A stretch of 64,000 bases of DNA, taken from Nitrospirota bacterium. Lineage in GTDB: Bacteria; Nitrospirota; Nitrospiria; Nitrospirales; Nitrospiraceae. The notes under the pieces are model-generated. The model ran no database searches and was not told where the DNA came from. It saw only the letters and a program-made list of their open reading frames with translations. Every line of letters starts with the position of its first letter. Within the stretch, counting starts at the first letter, position 1. Shown one piece after another: positions 7,688 to 15,389 of the stretch. The translations under genes were made by a program, and so were the position numbers. Location of the stretch: contig JAUXQT010000030.1 of NCBI GenBank assembly GCA_030682135.1, forward strand, positions 18,406 through 82,405, read 5' to 3'.

Positions 7688-8924
7688 AAATGGGATGTGG
7701 AAGCGCGTCAAACTCCTGCCTCATCGGACTTCGCAGATAGTTCTCCACAAAGTTCTGGAGCGAGCCGTTCCGATAGAGCAGCTCATTGGCATATCGCGTA
7801 TCGATCTTGTGCAGGACCTTCACAGTCACCTTAGTCTTCTTCGCGAACTGCTCCAGCGTCACCCCGGTGATGTCGCTATAGGGACCCCGGCCTGACTGCA
7901 TGATGCACTTGGGAATGTGCACGACTTTTTCCTTCGTCAACCGGCGGGCGATGTCGTCGAACGTCAGGAGGACCGTGCAATCAGAATCGCCGCTCAGCAA
8001 CGTGTTCGGCACATAGAGGAACTTGGCCCGGTTCTTCCGATACATCGTCAGGACCTTGTGGACGCTCGCTGCTGTGACGACCGTATCCTTCTTTTCCAGC
8101 TCCAATGCATCGAAGGTACTTACGATCCGTTTCCGATTGAGAAAAGCCGTCGCATAAGACTCGGTGTGGATCGTCTGAAGGTTGGGCAGCCCCGCCTCAT
8201 AAATCCTGAGCGCTTCCCCCGGCAGATGCTTTCGCCCCTGCCGCATCAGACTGGTCGTGTCCTCTTTCAAGCCGCGCACCGGTGTCAGCGTCCCCATCCA
8301 GAGCACACAGTTCTGGTTGATCGACGAGATCAGCGCCGCATCCTTCGACATCGTATGTTCATCGAAGGCGTAAAAATTCGCCGAGGAGACCGCCGGGCCG
8401 TCCAAGACTTTCAACACATGTTTCACCGAGGGCGCATGAGGCATGAGCTTCTGCCGATAGTCGCTCAGGGTGATGACCGACAGTTCGAAGTTGATCCGCC
8501 CGGGGAATTGCGACACGAGTTGGTGGATCTTCGGGACATGCACGTATCCAACAGTAAAGAACTGGATACTCTTGTCCGTGTAGGTGAGAAAGTCCTCGAC
8601 CCATTCCATTGCCTTCGGATGGAGAAACAGATCGGTCCATTCCATGTACTCGTTGCCGCCCAGACACCAGAACTGTTTCGGGTCCGTCGGCTTCTTGCTG
8701 ATGTAGTCGAGGATATATTTCCAATCTTCGTCGCTGGTCTTCGGCGGGTCGAGCGTTTCGCGGTAGGAATGGTCCAGCTCGTAGCAGAACTCGCACTTCA
8801 CCGGGCAATCGCGCCCCAGGCTGAGCGGAATCTTGCCCGCGTCCATTTCCTTGCGCAGGACCTCACGATAGTCTTTGTTCGTAAAGATGGGAGCGGCTTG
8901 AAGGATCGGTAGAACAGTTCCCAT
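7686..8924 (-). CDS. Radical SAM domain protein of unknown substrate
   Basis: 412 residues. The radical SAM cluster motif is CPVKCEFC (Cys-x3-Cys-x2-Cys) at about residues 40-47, followed by a TIM-barrel-like segment with FWCLGGNEYMEW. The C-terminal third (from about residue 290) is not recognised. It sits one gene away from two B12-binding radical SAM paralogs and divergent to a small J-like protein, so the four genes may serve one pathway. Substrate unknown. Confidence 0.8.
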   Translation of the reverse strand: MGTVLPILQAAPIFTNKDYREVLRKEMDAGKIPLSLGRDCPVKCEFCYELDHSYRETLDPPKTSDEDWKYILDYISKKPTDPKQFWCLGGNEYMEWTDLFLHPKAMEWVEDFLTYTDKSIQFFTVGYVHVPKIHQLVSQFPGRINFELSVITLSDYRQKLMPHAPSVKHVLKVLDGPAVSSANFYAFDEHTMSKDAALISSINQNCVLWMGTLTPVRGLKEDTTSLMRQGRKHLPGEALRIYEAGLPNLQTIHTESYATAFLNRKRIVSTFDALELEKKDTVVTAASVHKVLTMYRKNRAKFLYVPNTLLSGDSDCTVLLTFDDIARRLTKEKVVHIPKCIMQSGRGPYSDITGVTLEQFAKKTKVTVKVLHKIDTRYANELLYRNGSLQNFVENYLRSPMRQEFDALPHPI

Positions 8925-9011
8925 AACGTCAGATCAGCAGGCTCGTGGGATGAACAAAAAAACCGCCGGCATGGTTTGACAGGCCTGGTCCAGCTTTGTC
9001 ACAGTACACAT

Positions 9012-9275
9012 ATGAGTGATGACGCCATCCCTAAAGAAATCACCCACGCCCTGGAGGTTCTGGAACTCACGCTTCCCATCACCTCCGAAGACCTGGAGCG
9101 GGCCAAGCGCGTGCAGCTCTACAACTGGAACCCCGCCCGCTATTCGAACCTGACCAACAATCCCAAGCAATACATGCAGGCCTACAAGAAGGCCGAAGAG
9201 ATGACCAAGGTCGTCGAAGCGGCCTATGCCCTTCTCATCGCCGTCCTCGTCCCGGATGATGAAAACGCCACCTAA
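9012..9275 (+). CDS. Small protein resembling a J-domain but without HPD
   Basis: 87 residues. The pattern HALEVLELTLPITSEDLERA, then WNPARYSN, then MTKVVEAAYALL matches helix I, the HPD loop region and helix III of DnaJ-type domains. The HPD tripeptide is replaced by NPA, so DnaK stimulation is unlikely. Start at ATG 9012 (MSDDAIPK); no clear ribosome site, and a TTG at 8976 is an alternative. Divergently placed to the radical SAM gene and convergent with the B12 radical SAM genes, suggesting a helper or recruitment role (inference). Confidence 0.6.
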   Translation: MSDDAIPKEITHALEVLELTLPITSEDLERAKRVQLYNWNPARYSNLTNNPKQYMQAYKKAEEMTKVVEAAYALLIAVLVPDDENAT

Positions 9276-9379
9276 CTGCGTTCTCAGTCGTACGTCTCCC
9301 TGCGACGTACCCCAGAGGGTACGCCTCAGTCACCGTACTCCCTGCGGCCTTGTTATCTGGCGTTTTGATCATCCTGCTA
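9276..9379. repeat. Palindromic intergenic element (copy 3, shortened)
   Basis: Begins immediately after the stop codon of the J-like gene. Contains GCGACGTACCCCAGAGGGTACG and ends GCGTTTTGATCATCCTGC, in inverted orientation relative to copy 1. Its end overlaps the last codon of the B12 radical SAM gene. Confidence 0.65.
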
Positions 9380-11329
9380 TCCCGCATCGTGGCTCGTGAC
9401 TCTGGCCATGCCTTCATGCCCCTCTGACTGGGCCACAGGCCAGGTGACTAATCCCGAGACGCCTTCGGGCGAGCCAACTGCCACCTGCTGCTGCGCGTAG
9501 ATCTGCGGCAACTGGTTCGTTCCGTACTTCGAGATATAGAGGAAGACGTGCTCGCGTGAATTCACCCGAACCGCCCAAGGCTGAAAATCGTTCTTGTAGA
9601 ACTCTTCGCAGAGCTGCATCGCGTCCAGGCAGGAGAGCGTGCTCGGATCGTTCAACGTGTAGTAATAGTCCAGCGGCAGATCGTAGTCCTCTTGCTTGTG
9701 GATCGTAATGCCGAACTTCTCCGGATTACGCACCATCGGCGTATGGCGATAGGCCACGAAGTAGAACAGCTCCACCGAATGGATCACCGGCTGGTTGTCG
9801 ATGACGAACTGGCGGGTCTCCAGCGCTTCGTCGCGCGTCTCGCCGGGGAAGCCGTAAAAGGCCATCACGTGGTTCCAGATCCCCGCCTTCGCCGCCTGAT
9901 GGAGATTGTTCTGGATCACGCTCTTCTTGGCATGTTTGTCCATGAGGTTTAGCACCCGCTCGTTCGCCGACTCCATCCCGTAATAGAGGGTGCAACAGCC
10001 GGCCTTCGCGGCGAGATCCCAAATCTCCTGGTCTTGCAAGGTCTCTTCGAACCGGATCAGCGTGGTCCACTTGATCCCGACGTTCTGCTCGACCAAGAGC
10101 TGCGACACCTTCTTGAACAGGGCCGGGGGATAGGATTCATCGCTAAACAAGAAGTGTCGGCAATGGTATTTGTCCCGCAACGTCTTGATCTGTTCGACCA
10201 CTTGCTGCGCCGGCACACCGCGATACTGGTCGAAGTAGCCCTGCCCATGGTCGCAGAAGGTGCAGCGGCCCCAATAACAACCGCGCGTCGCGAGGTAGGG
10301 AATGATCAACTCCGGCACGAAATACTTCTCCAGCGGCAGCCCCTCGAAGTCCGGCAGGGGCAGCGAGGTCGTCTTCTCCGTATAGACCTCGGGACTCCGG
10401 TGGACGCCTGACTCATCGCGGTACATCAAGTTGGGCACGGAACTGATCGGCCGCTCTCCGTTCAAGGCCTCGACGAGCCAGAGGAGCGCATGTTCCCCTT
10501 CATAGAGGATGGCCGAGTCGAAGATCTCTTTGAAGAATCGTTCCTGGTTCGGCAGCTCTTCCTGCAACCGCGTGACGACATTGCCTCCCACCACCACATG
10601 GATATGGGGGAAGGTCTCCTTGATCATCTTGCAGAATGTCAGGCCAGCCAGGAGCTGCATCTGCGTCCCGATCGAGACCCCGACCACGTCCGGCTTCTCT
10701 TTCGCCACCGCCGGCATGACCAACTGGTTGCAGATGTCGCGATAGACGTTCACCTGTTCATCGTCCAGACAGGCGAAGACTTCTTTCGAGACCCCGGGCC
10801 GATAACCCAGGTTGCTTTCCATCGGATAGAACACGATCGAGGCTGGATAGTAAGCGGCGGAAATGTAGTGCATCACCTCGCGGAAACAGTTCAGCGCCCC
10901 TTCCAGCTTCTCGGCCTGATAGAACCGCTCGCCCCGCACGATCAGCTTGGCATCCTCGGCCCGCTCCGCCAGATCGAACACGTCCACCGCATAGGCCTGC
11001 TCTACCACAGCCTTCTGATCAGCCTCACGCTCCGTGAGCGTACCGGCCTTCTCTTTGTCTTGCAGGGGCTTCAGCTGCATCCCCAACCGGGCCTTCACCC
11101 AGATCAGGAACTCCATGGTGAAGAAGTGGTCGTACATCTCGATGTTGATGTCGCGCTGCACGACTGTGTGTCCTGCTTCGCGGAGGATAGCCGTCAACGA
11201 GGGCAAGGCCAGATAGGGAGCCGTCGGCACCCATTCCGGGGGGAACAGCAGCATGACCTTCGACTGTTTCCGATCCTCTTTCTTGATCGGAGCCAAGCCT
11301 TGGATTTGTACGAGACCTGAGCTACTCAT
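9377..11329 (-). CDS. B12-binding radical SAM protein (paralog 1)
   Basis: 650 residues. N-terminal cobalamin-binding-like domain starts KVMLLFPPEWVPTAPYLALP and continues to PDVVGVSIGTQMQ ... HVVVGGNVV. The radical SAM core begins ATRGCYWGRCTFCDHGQGY near residue 350, with Cys spacing 4-2 rather than 3-2. Later parts include YYGMESANERVLNLMDK, typical of B12 radical SAM enzymes. Such enzymes methylate or rearrange unactivated carbons; substrate unknown. Follows its paralog by about 40 bases on the same strand, so the two are probably co-transcribed. Confidence 0.85.
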   Translation of the reverse strand: MSSSGLVQIQGLAPIKKEDRKQSKVMLLFPPEWVPTAPYLALPSLTAILREAGHTVVQRDINIEMYDHFFTMEFLIWVKARLGMQLKPLQDKEKAGTLTEREADQKAVVEQAYAVDVFDLAERAEDAKLIVRGERFYQAEKLEGALNCFREVMHYISAAYYPASIVFYPMESNLGYRPGVSKEVFACLDDEQVNVYRDICNQLVMPAVAKEKPDVVGVSIGTQMQLLAGLTFCKMIKETFPHIHVVVGGNVVTRLQEELPNQERFFKEIFDSAILYEGEHALLWLVEALNGERPISSVPNLMYRDESGVHRSPEVYTEKTTSLPLPDFEGLPLEKYFVPELIIPYLATRGCYWGRCTFCDHGQGYFDQYRGVPAQQVVEQIKTLRDKYHCRHFLFSDESYPPALFKKVSQLLVEQNVGIKWTTLIRFEETLQDQEIWDLAAKAGCCTLYYGMESANERVLNLMDKHAKKSVIQNNLHQAAKAGIWNHVMAFYGFPGETRDEALETRQFVIDNQPVIHSVELFYFVAYRHTPMVRNPEKFGITIHKQEDYDLPLDYYYTLNDPSTLSCLDAMQLCEEFYKNDFQPWAVRVNSREHVFLYISKYGTNQLPQIYAQQQVAVGSPEGVSGLVTWPVAQSEGHEGMARVTSHDAG

Positions 11330-11370
11330 GTATTCTTTCTTGTTCCCTACACATCACCCGTCACGTCTCG

Positions 11371-13269
11371 TTACATTTTTCCAGCCAGCGTGCGCGTCAC
11401 ACCGGCGGTCTTCACAGACTGATATTGCAGATCCCGCAACTTCTCCAACCCGAACTTCGCGATGTAGAGAAAGATATATTCCCTGATGTAGAGCCGCAGA
11501 TCCCAGCCTGCGTAATGGTTCTGTTCGAACTGTTGGAACACCCGCTCCGCCTCTTCGATGCTCATCCCGTTCTTCACCGTGTAGTAGTAGTCGAGCGCCA
11601 GATCCCATTCGGGGTTCTTGTAGGCCGTCACGCCCCACTTATCCGGATGCTTCGCCACGGGGTTATGCCGGCCCAAGTCGAAGGTGCCGAAGCCCAACGA
11701 ATGGACATGGTCCTTGTTCGCTTCGAGAAACTCCACCGAGGACCAGGCCTCTTCCTTCGTCTCGCCGGGAAAGCCGAAGAAGCCCATGCAATGGTTCCAG
11801 ATGCCCGCGTTGGCCGTGAGCTGCAAGTGCTTCGTCATGATCTCCGTCGTCGTCGCCTTGTCCATCAGCTTCAGCACCCGCTCGTTCCCCGACTCGTAGC
11901 CGAAGTGGAGGTACTTGCAGCCGGAGTCCTTTGCATCCTGCCAGACCTGATCTTCCAGCAGACTCTTCTCGAACCGCATGTGCGTCGTCCAGACGATATC
12001 CATCTTGGTGTCGATCAGCCCGCGCGCCAGCTTGCGGAACAAGGCCGGCGGGTACGACTCGTCGGTGAAATGGAAATGCTTCGCCCCGTACTTGTCGCGC
12101 AGATGCCGGATCTCGGCCAGAATGTCTTGAATCTTCTTCGTCCGATAGCCAGCCGTATAGCCCTCGCCATGGTCGCAGAACTCGCAGCGGCCCCAGTAGC
12201 AGCCGCGCGTCGCCAGATAGGGCAGAATCTTCGTCGGCACAAAATATTTGTCCAGCAACAGACCGTCGAAGTCCGGCGGCGGCAGCGCATGCATGTCTTC
12301 CGCAAAACTCGTCTCCGACGTATGGACCCCGGTCTCGTCCTTGTAGATCGTGTTCGGCACGTCGGCCAGGCTCCGCTTCGCACCCACTGCCGACACCAAC
12401 TGCACAAAAGCCGTCTCCCCTTCATAGACCACGGCACTGTCGAAGTATTGGAACAGGGGCGACTGGGGCAGCACATCGCGCAGGCGCGTCACCGTATTGC
12501 CGCCGATCGTCACATGGATATGGGGGAAGTGCTGTTTGATCAGGGCACAGAAGGTCATGGCAGAGAACATCTGCTGCTGCAGGACAATCGAGATGCCGAT
12601 CACGTCCGGCTGTTCTTTCTCGATCGCCGGCTTCACCAAATGCTCGAACACATCACGATAGATATTCACCTGGGTATCGTTCACCGCATCCATGACTTCG
12701 GATGAGACGAAGACCTTATAGGACAGATCCGTCTCCATCGGCGGCATGCAGATACGCGCCGGGGCATAGACCATCGAAATGACCGATGTCACTTCGCGGA
12801 ACACTTGAATGGCCCACTCCAACTGGTCGATTTCGTAGAACACTTCCCCGCGGATAATCGCCTTCGCCTTCTCCGCCTTCTTGATCAATTCGTCGATCCG
12901 CTGCCTGGTCACATCGCAGAGCGCCAGCTGCAAATCCATCTCATTGGCGTCCAGGTCCCGCTTCTTGGAGAGCTTGCGGAGCCGATCGAGCTGCTGCGGC
13001 ACCCGGCGCAGGACTTTCTTCAAAAAGTCCTCGCTGAAGTACCAGTCCCACATTTCGAGGTTGATGTCTTTTTGGATGACCGTATGACCGGCCTGACGGA
13101 GGACGGCGGTGAGGGAGGGAAGGGAGAGGTAAGGCTCGCTGGGGAACCAATCTGGAGGGAAGATCAGCATGACCTTCATCTTCCGGCCGCTGGTGGCTTC
13201 GAAACTCTGACGATTCAGGAGAATCAGTTCTTTGGAAGCTCGCTCGCCCTTGGAATACTCAATCTTCAT
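11371..13269 (-). CDS. B12-binding radical SAM protein (paralog 2)
   Basis: 632 residues from ATG 13269 (MKIEYSKGERASKE); an upstream in-frame start would add 48 residues of low-complexity sequence that resembles the flanking non-coding repeat, so it is rejected. Same architecture as the neighbour: VMLIFPPDWFPSEPYLSLP, HVTIGGNTVTRL, then ATRGCYWGRCEFCDHGEGY (Cys spacing 4-2) and HFGYESGNERVLKLMDKA. The pair likely arose by tandem duplication and may form a heterodimer or act on successive steps. A truncated 5' copy of a third paralog lies at 14056-14178. Confidence 0.85.
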   Translation of the reverse strand: MKIEYSKGERASKELILLNRQSFEATSGRKMKVMLIFPPDWFPSEPYLSLPSLTAVLRQAGHTVIQKDINLEMWDWYFSEDFLKKVLRRVPQQLDRLRKLSKKRDLDANEMDLQLALCDVTRQRIDELIKKAEKAKAIIRGEVFYEIDQLEWAIQVFREVTSVISMVYAPARICMPPMETDLSYKVFVSSEVMDAVNDTQVNIYRDVFEHLVKPAIEKEQPDVIGISIVLQQQMFSAMTFCALIKQHFPHIHVTIGGNTVTRLRDVLPQSPLFQYFDSAVVYEGETAFVQLVSAVGAKRSLADVPNTIYKDETGVHTSETSFAEDMHALPPPDFDGLLLDKYFVPTKILPYLATRGCYWGRCEFCDHGEGYTAGYRTKKIQDILAEIRHLRDKYGAKHFHFTDESYPPALFRKLARGLIDTKMDIVWTTHMRFEKSLLEDQVWQDAKDSGCKYLHFGYESGNERVLKLMDKATTTEIMTKHLQLTANAGIWNHCMGFFGFPGETKEEAWSSVEFLEANKDHVHSLGFGTFDLGRHNPVAKHPDKWGVTAYKNPEWDLALDYYYTVKNGMSIEEAERVFQQFEQNHYAGWDLRLYIREYIFLYIAKFGLEKLRDLQYQSVKTAGVTRTLAGKM

Positions 13270-13483
13270 AGAACTCTGGTCTTTCTTTCGCCCGGCTGCG
13301 AAACGACCCGAATCATTCAAAAAGCCAAGGAGTTTCGGGGGTATTGTAAGGGGGCCAAAGAAGGATATGCAAGAGAGGGAGGGCGCGGCCAGGTGCCCTC
13401 TTTGCTCGCGCAACGCGCGGCCTCAGAAGGCCCTCGTTGGACGCGCGCAGTCGAGGACCATCTGACTCCCACTTTCCAATACA
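13236..13483. repeat. Long duplicated segment, copy A (5' end and upstream region of B12 radical SAM paralog 2)
   Basis: Shares scattered but collinear identity with 14149-14458: the first codons of the radical SAM gene, CGCCCGGC..GCGAAA..CGACCCGAAT, AAGAAGGATAT.CAAGAG, and GCGCGCAGT.GAGGACCATCTG. Holds promoter and leader of the B12 radical SAM pair. Confidence 0.65.
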
Positions 13484-13546
13484 AAGGGAGCGAGAACGGA
13501 GAAAGAAAGGAACTACGGCCTGTCACCCCTCAAAGACAAACTAGGA

Positions 13547-13726
13547 TTAGGGATTGCCCAACATCTTGAGGATACGCTTTGCGAGGTGTTCGTTGACCTC
13601 GGCGTGGCGAGGAATGGGCTGGGAAACCTTGGTGGTGAGATTGTGATACCAGTCGTGCTTTCCGCCATGACGGACGAGCACACAACCGTTGGATTCAAGC
13701 TGTCGAATGAGATCTTTGCGCTTCAC
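13547..13726 (-). CDS. hicA: HicA-type toxin (mRNA interferase)
   Basis: 59 residues from a GTG start at 13726 that overlaps the hicB stop codon (GTGA). The protein begins VKRKDLIRQLESNGCVLVRH and contains GGKHDWYHN and IPRHAEVNEHLAKRILK. This is the double-stranded-RNA-binding-like HicA fold with the catalytic His of the GGKH motif. It cleaves mRNA when free of antitoxin. Normal HicA length. Gene order antitoxin-then-toxin is opposite to many hicAB loci. Confidence 0.85.
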   Translation of the reverse strand: MKRKDLIRQLESNGCVLVRHGGKHDWYHNLTTKVSQPIPRHAEVNEHLAKRILKMLGNP

Positions 13727-13923
13727 CGAAGTGTCAGCTCAGCAAGCTTGCGCACTCCAGGGATTTCGCCGCTGGTGAGGTCGCGGTGCAGATCGCGAAG
13801 ATGGGATTGTAGGTCTTCGAACGACTCCCCTTGCGTCCAATAGTCAGGATAATCTTGGAGATAGCCGAGCCACTGCCCCTGATCCTGCCAATAAATATAC
13901 TTGGTCGATTCCATAACGGACAT
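13723..13923 (-). CDS. hicB: HicB-type antitoxin
   Basis: 66 residues. The sequence YIYWQDQGQWLGYLQDYPDYWTQ and SFEDLQSHLRDLHRDL shows the short HicB RNase-H-like fold that captures HicA; no separate DNA-binding domain follows, so autoregulation may be weak or via the complex. Overlaps hicA by four bases. The start is ATG 13923 or 13914; a TATAAT-like string sits just before the first ATG, so a short leader is possible. Confidence 0.8.
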   Translation of the reverse strand: MSVMESTKYIYWQDQGQWLGYLQDYPDYWTQGESFEDLQSHLRDLHRDLTSGEIPGVRKLAELTLR

Positions 13924-14015
13924 TATAGCCGGACTCTAAAGGTCTGGGAAGTGGGGCGCGAAATCGAACAGCTCAAAACGGCAAATCTGCGTCAGAAGAG
14001 CAACCAACGAAACCC

Positions 14016-14140
14016 CAGGATGCTCAAAACGGCATCTCGCTAGGCCGCAGGCAAGTCAAAACCGGAGGCGTACCCTCAGGGGTACGTTGAGGATTTTGGC
14101 GAGCCAAGAACGACGCGAGAGGTCGTTTTGAGCATCCTGG
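14016..14140. repeat. Palindromic intergenic element (copy 4), inside a truncated gene
   Basis: Runs CAGGATGCTCAAAACGGC to GTCGTTTTGAGCATCCTG with GGCGTACCCTCAGGGGTACG in the core. It begins directly after codon 13 of the radical SAM gene remnant on the minus strand. Confidence 0.8.
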
Positions 14141-14178
14141 TTGGAGGCCCGTTCGCCCTTCGGTGACTCAATGCGCAT
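14056..14178 (-). pseudogene. 5' remnant of a third B12 radical SAM paralog
   Basis: From an ATG at 14178 the minus strand reads MRIESPKGERASN, matching the start MKIEYSKGERASK of paralog 2. After codon 13 the frame enters the palindromic element and stops at 14056. The upstream side also matches the leader of paralog 2. This is a gene start whose body was lost or was cut off when the element inserted. Confidence 0.75.
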
Positions 14179-14458
14179 AGGGATTTGGTCCTTCTATCGC
14201 CCGGCCTGCGAAAGCGACCCGAATGAAGCTACCCGCCAAGAGCTACTGGGTATCAGCGAAACTCTCCGAAGCCTCGGCGAAGGAGAAACAGTCAAAAAGC
14301 CAACGGGTTAGGCTAGAGAAGTGTCATTGTACGGAGGGGGGGAAGAAGGATATTCAAGAGCGGGAGGGGGCAGCCAGACGGTCCTCCGTGCTCGCTGAGG
14401 CCCCACGATAACACCGTGGTCCCTCAATGCGCGCAGTTGAGGACCATCTGCCCACCCC
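14149..14458. repeat. Long duplicated segment, copy B
   Basis: Collinear with 13236-13483 but with indels. Contains the remnant start codons, a leader-like region and the GCGCGCAGTTGAGGACCATC block. Now forms the spacer between hicBA and the ParE-type toxin gene. Confidence 0.6.
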
Positions 14459-14504
14459 CTTCAATGTGAGGTGGGAAGAGAAAGGAAGCGGCCAGGCCGC
14501 CCCA

Positions 14505-14816
14505 TCACAGATCTGGAGAACCACCACGCTTCGTATGCCAGAGGGCAAGGATTTCGACGGTCTTGGATTCTGAGGTTACGCGATAATAGAGATGGTAATG
14601 GACGCGGGGAAGGTGAATGCGGCGAACACCGACAAGCGTGACGTTCCGGGCCTGTGCACCGATCGATGGCTGTGAGGCGAGAAGTTGGAGTGCGCGCTCG
14701 AGCTCGACGGCAAATGCATCCGGAGCCTTCGTGCGATTGGCCACCCACCATTCAGCAGCTTCGACAATGGCCCGTGCCGCGCTGCTGACGATGCGGACGG
14801 AAAATGGACCGCTCAC
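14505..14816 (-). CDS. RelE/ParE-family toxin
   Basis: 103 residues. Pattern fits ParE toxins: VRIVSSAARAIVEAAEWWVANR (helical hairpin), APDAFAVELERALQLLASQPSIG, then VRRIHLPRVHYHLYYRV and VEILALWHTKRGG. ParE members poison gyrase; RelE members cut mRNA, and the exact target is not decided by sequence. Overlaps the antitoxin gene by four bases, showing translational coupling. Confidence 0.85.
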   Translation of the reverse strand: MSGPFSVRIVSSAARAIVEAAEWWVANRTKAPDAFAVELERALQLLASQPSIGAQARNVTLVGVRRIHLPRVHYHLYYRVTSESKTVEILALWHTKRGGSPDL

Positions 14817-15031
14817 GATCGACGAATCTGCTCCAAGACGTGCGACGCGCTTGCAGTCTCTCCTCGCTCGGCTTCCGCGATAGCCGCGAGCAGCTTGGCC
14901 TCCTCCTGAGGAAGGAGCTCGAAGGTTTCGTCCCCTTCCGAGGCCAGCACCGTCACAATCGTTCCTTCAGGCAGACTCTTCGCATCGACCTTGATCGTCC
15001 CGCCATGGACTGTTCCAGTGGTAATCAGCAT
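14813..15031 (-). CDS. Antitoxin partner of the ParE-type toxin
   Basis: 72 residues. The N-terminal part (GTIKVDAKSLPEGTIVTVLAS) looks like a swapped-hairpin/AbrB-like beta unit, and the C-terminal helix (KLLAAIAEAERGETASASHVLEQIRR) is typical of the toxin-wrapping tail. First gene of the pair, overlapping the toxin start. Probably represses its own promoter. Confidence 0.75.
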   Translation of the reverse strand: MLITTGTVHGGTIKVDAKSLPEGTIVTVLASEGDETFELLPQEEAKLLAAIAEAERGETASASHVLEQIRRS

Positions 15032-15389
15032 AGCGGCATCCTAGCATTTCAGGGAGAAGCCGTCCAACGTCCGGTGCGATCAGGGCTGGCCTGGCAATTC
15101 CCTGTGCTCGTGCACGCGCGGTCGCGGACTCCCCTCGTTGGACGCACGCACGATGGGAACCAACCAGGCCACCCGTCCAACAAGGGAGGAGAAAAGAAAA
15201 CGACTCGTTTGCTACGCGTACGCTGGAAGCGATTCAAGCCCCCTCACAACACAAAGGAAAATGGACAATCCACGAAGTCTGTGAAGGCGCCCCAGAGCAT
15301 AGACCAGGCCGAGAGAAGAAAGTAGAATATCCCCGTTTCTTCATTCGAAAAGCGCACACTCGCTCTCAACTGAATCAAATAGTATTGAT
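15032..15389. other. Non-coding spacer with a third partial copy of the duplicated segment
   Basis: Around 15105-15165 the sequence CTCGTTGGACGCACGCACGA parallels CTCGTTGGACGCGCGCAGTC near 13433, with a short G/A-rich stretch after it. No gene was seen. It marks the border between the TA pair and the AT-richer hydrolase gene. Confidence 0.45.

Noticed and set aside
6666..7895. Long plus-strand frame of 409 codons opposite the PhzF gene
   Set aside because: It is antisense to a clearly conserved gene, is rich in His/Arg and shows no family motif. It is a shadow of the GC-biased codon pattern.
8976..9011. Sigma-70 promoter with TTGACA at 8976-8981 before the J-like gene
   Set aside because: The -35 string is perfect, but no acceptable -10 hexamer lies 16-18 bases downstream, so it was not listed as a promoter.
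11425..12705. Plus-strand frame of 426 codons opposite the second B12 radical SAM gene
   Set aside because: Same reason: antisense to a conserved gene, no motif, no ribosome site. The frame at 10490-11320 opposite paralog 1 is similar.
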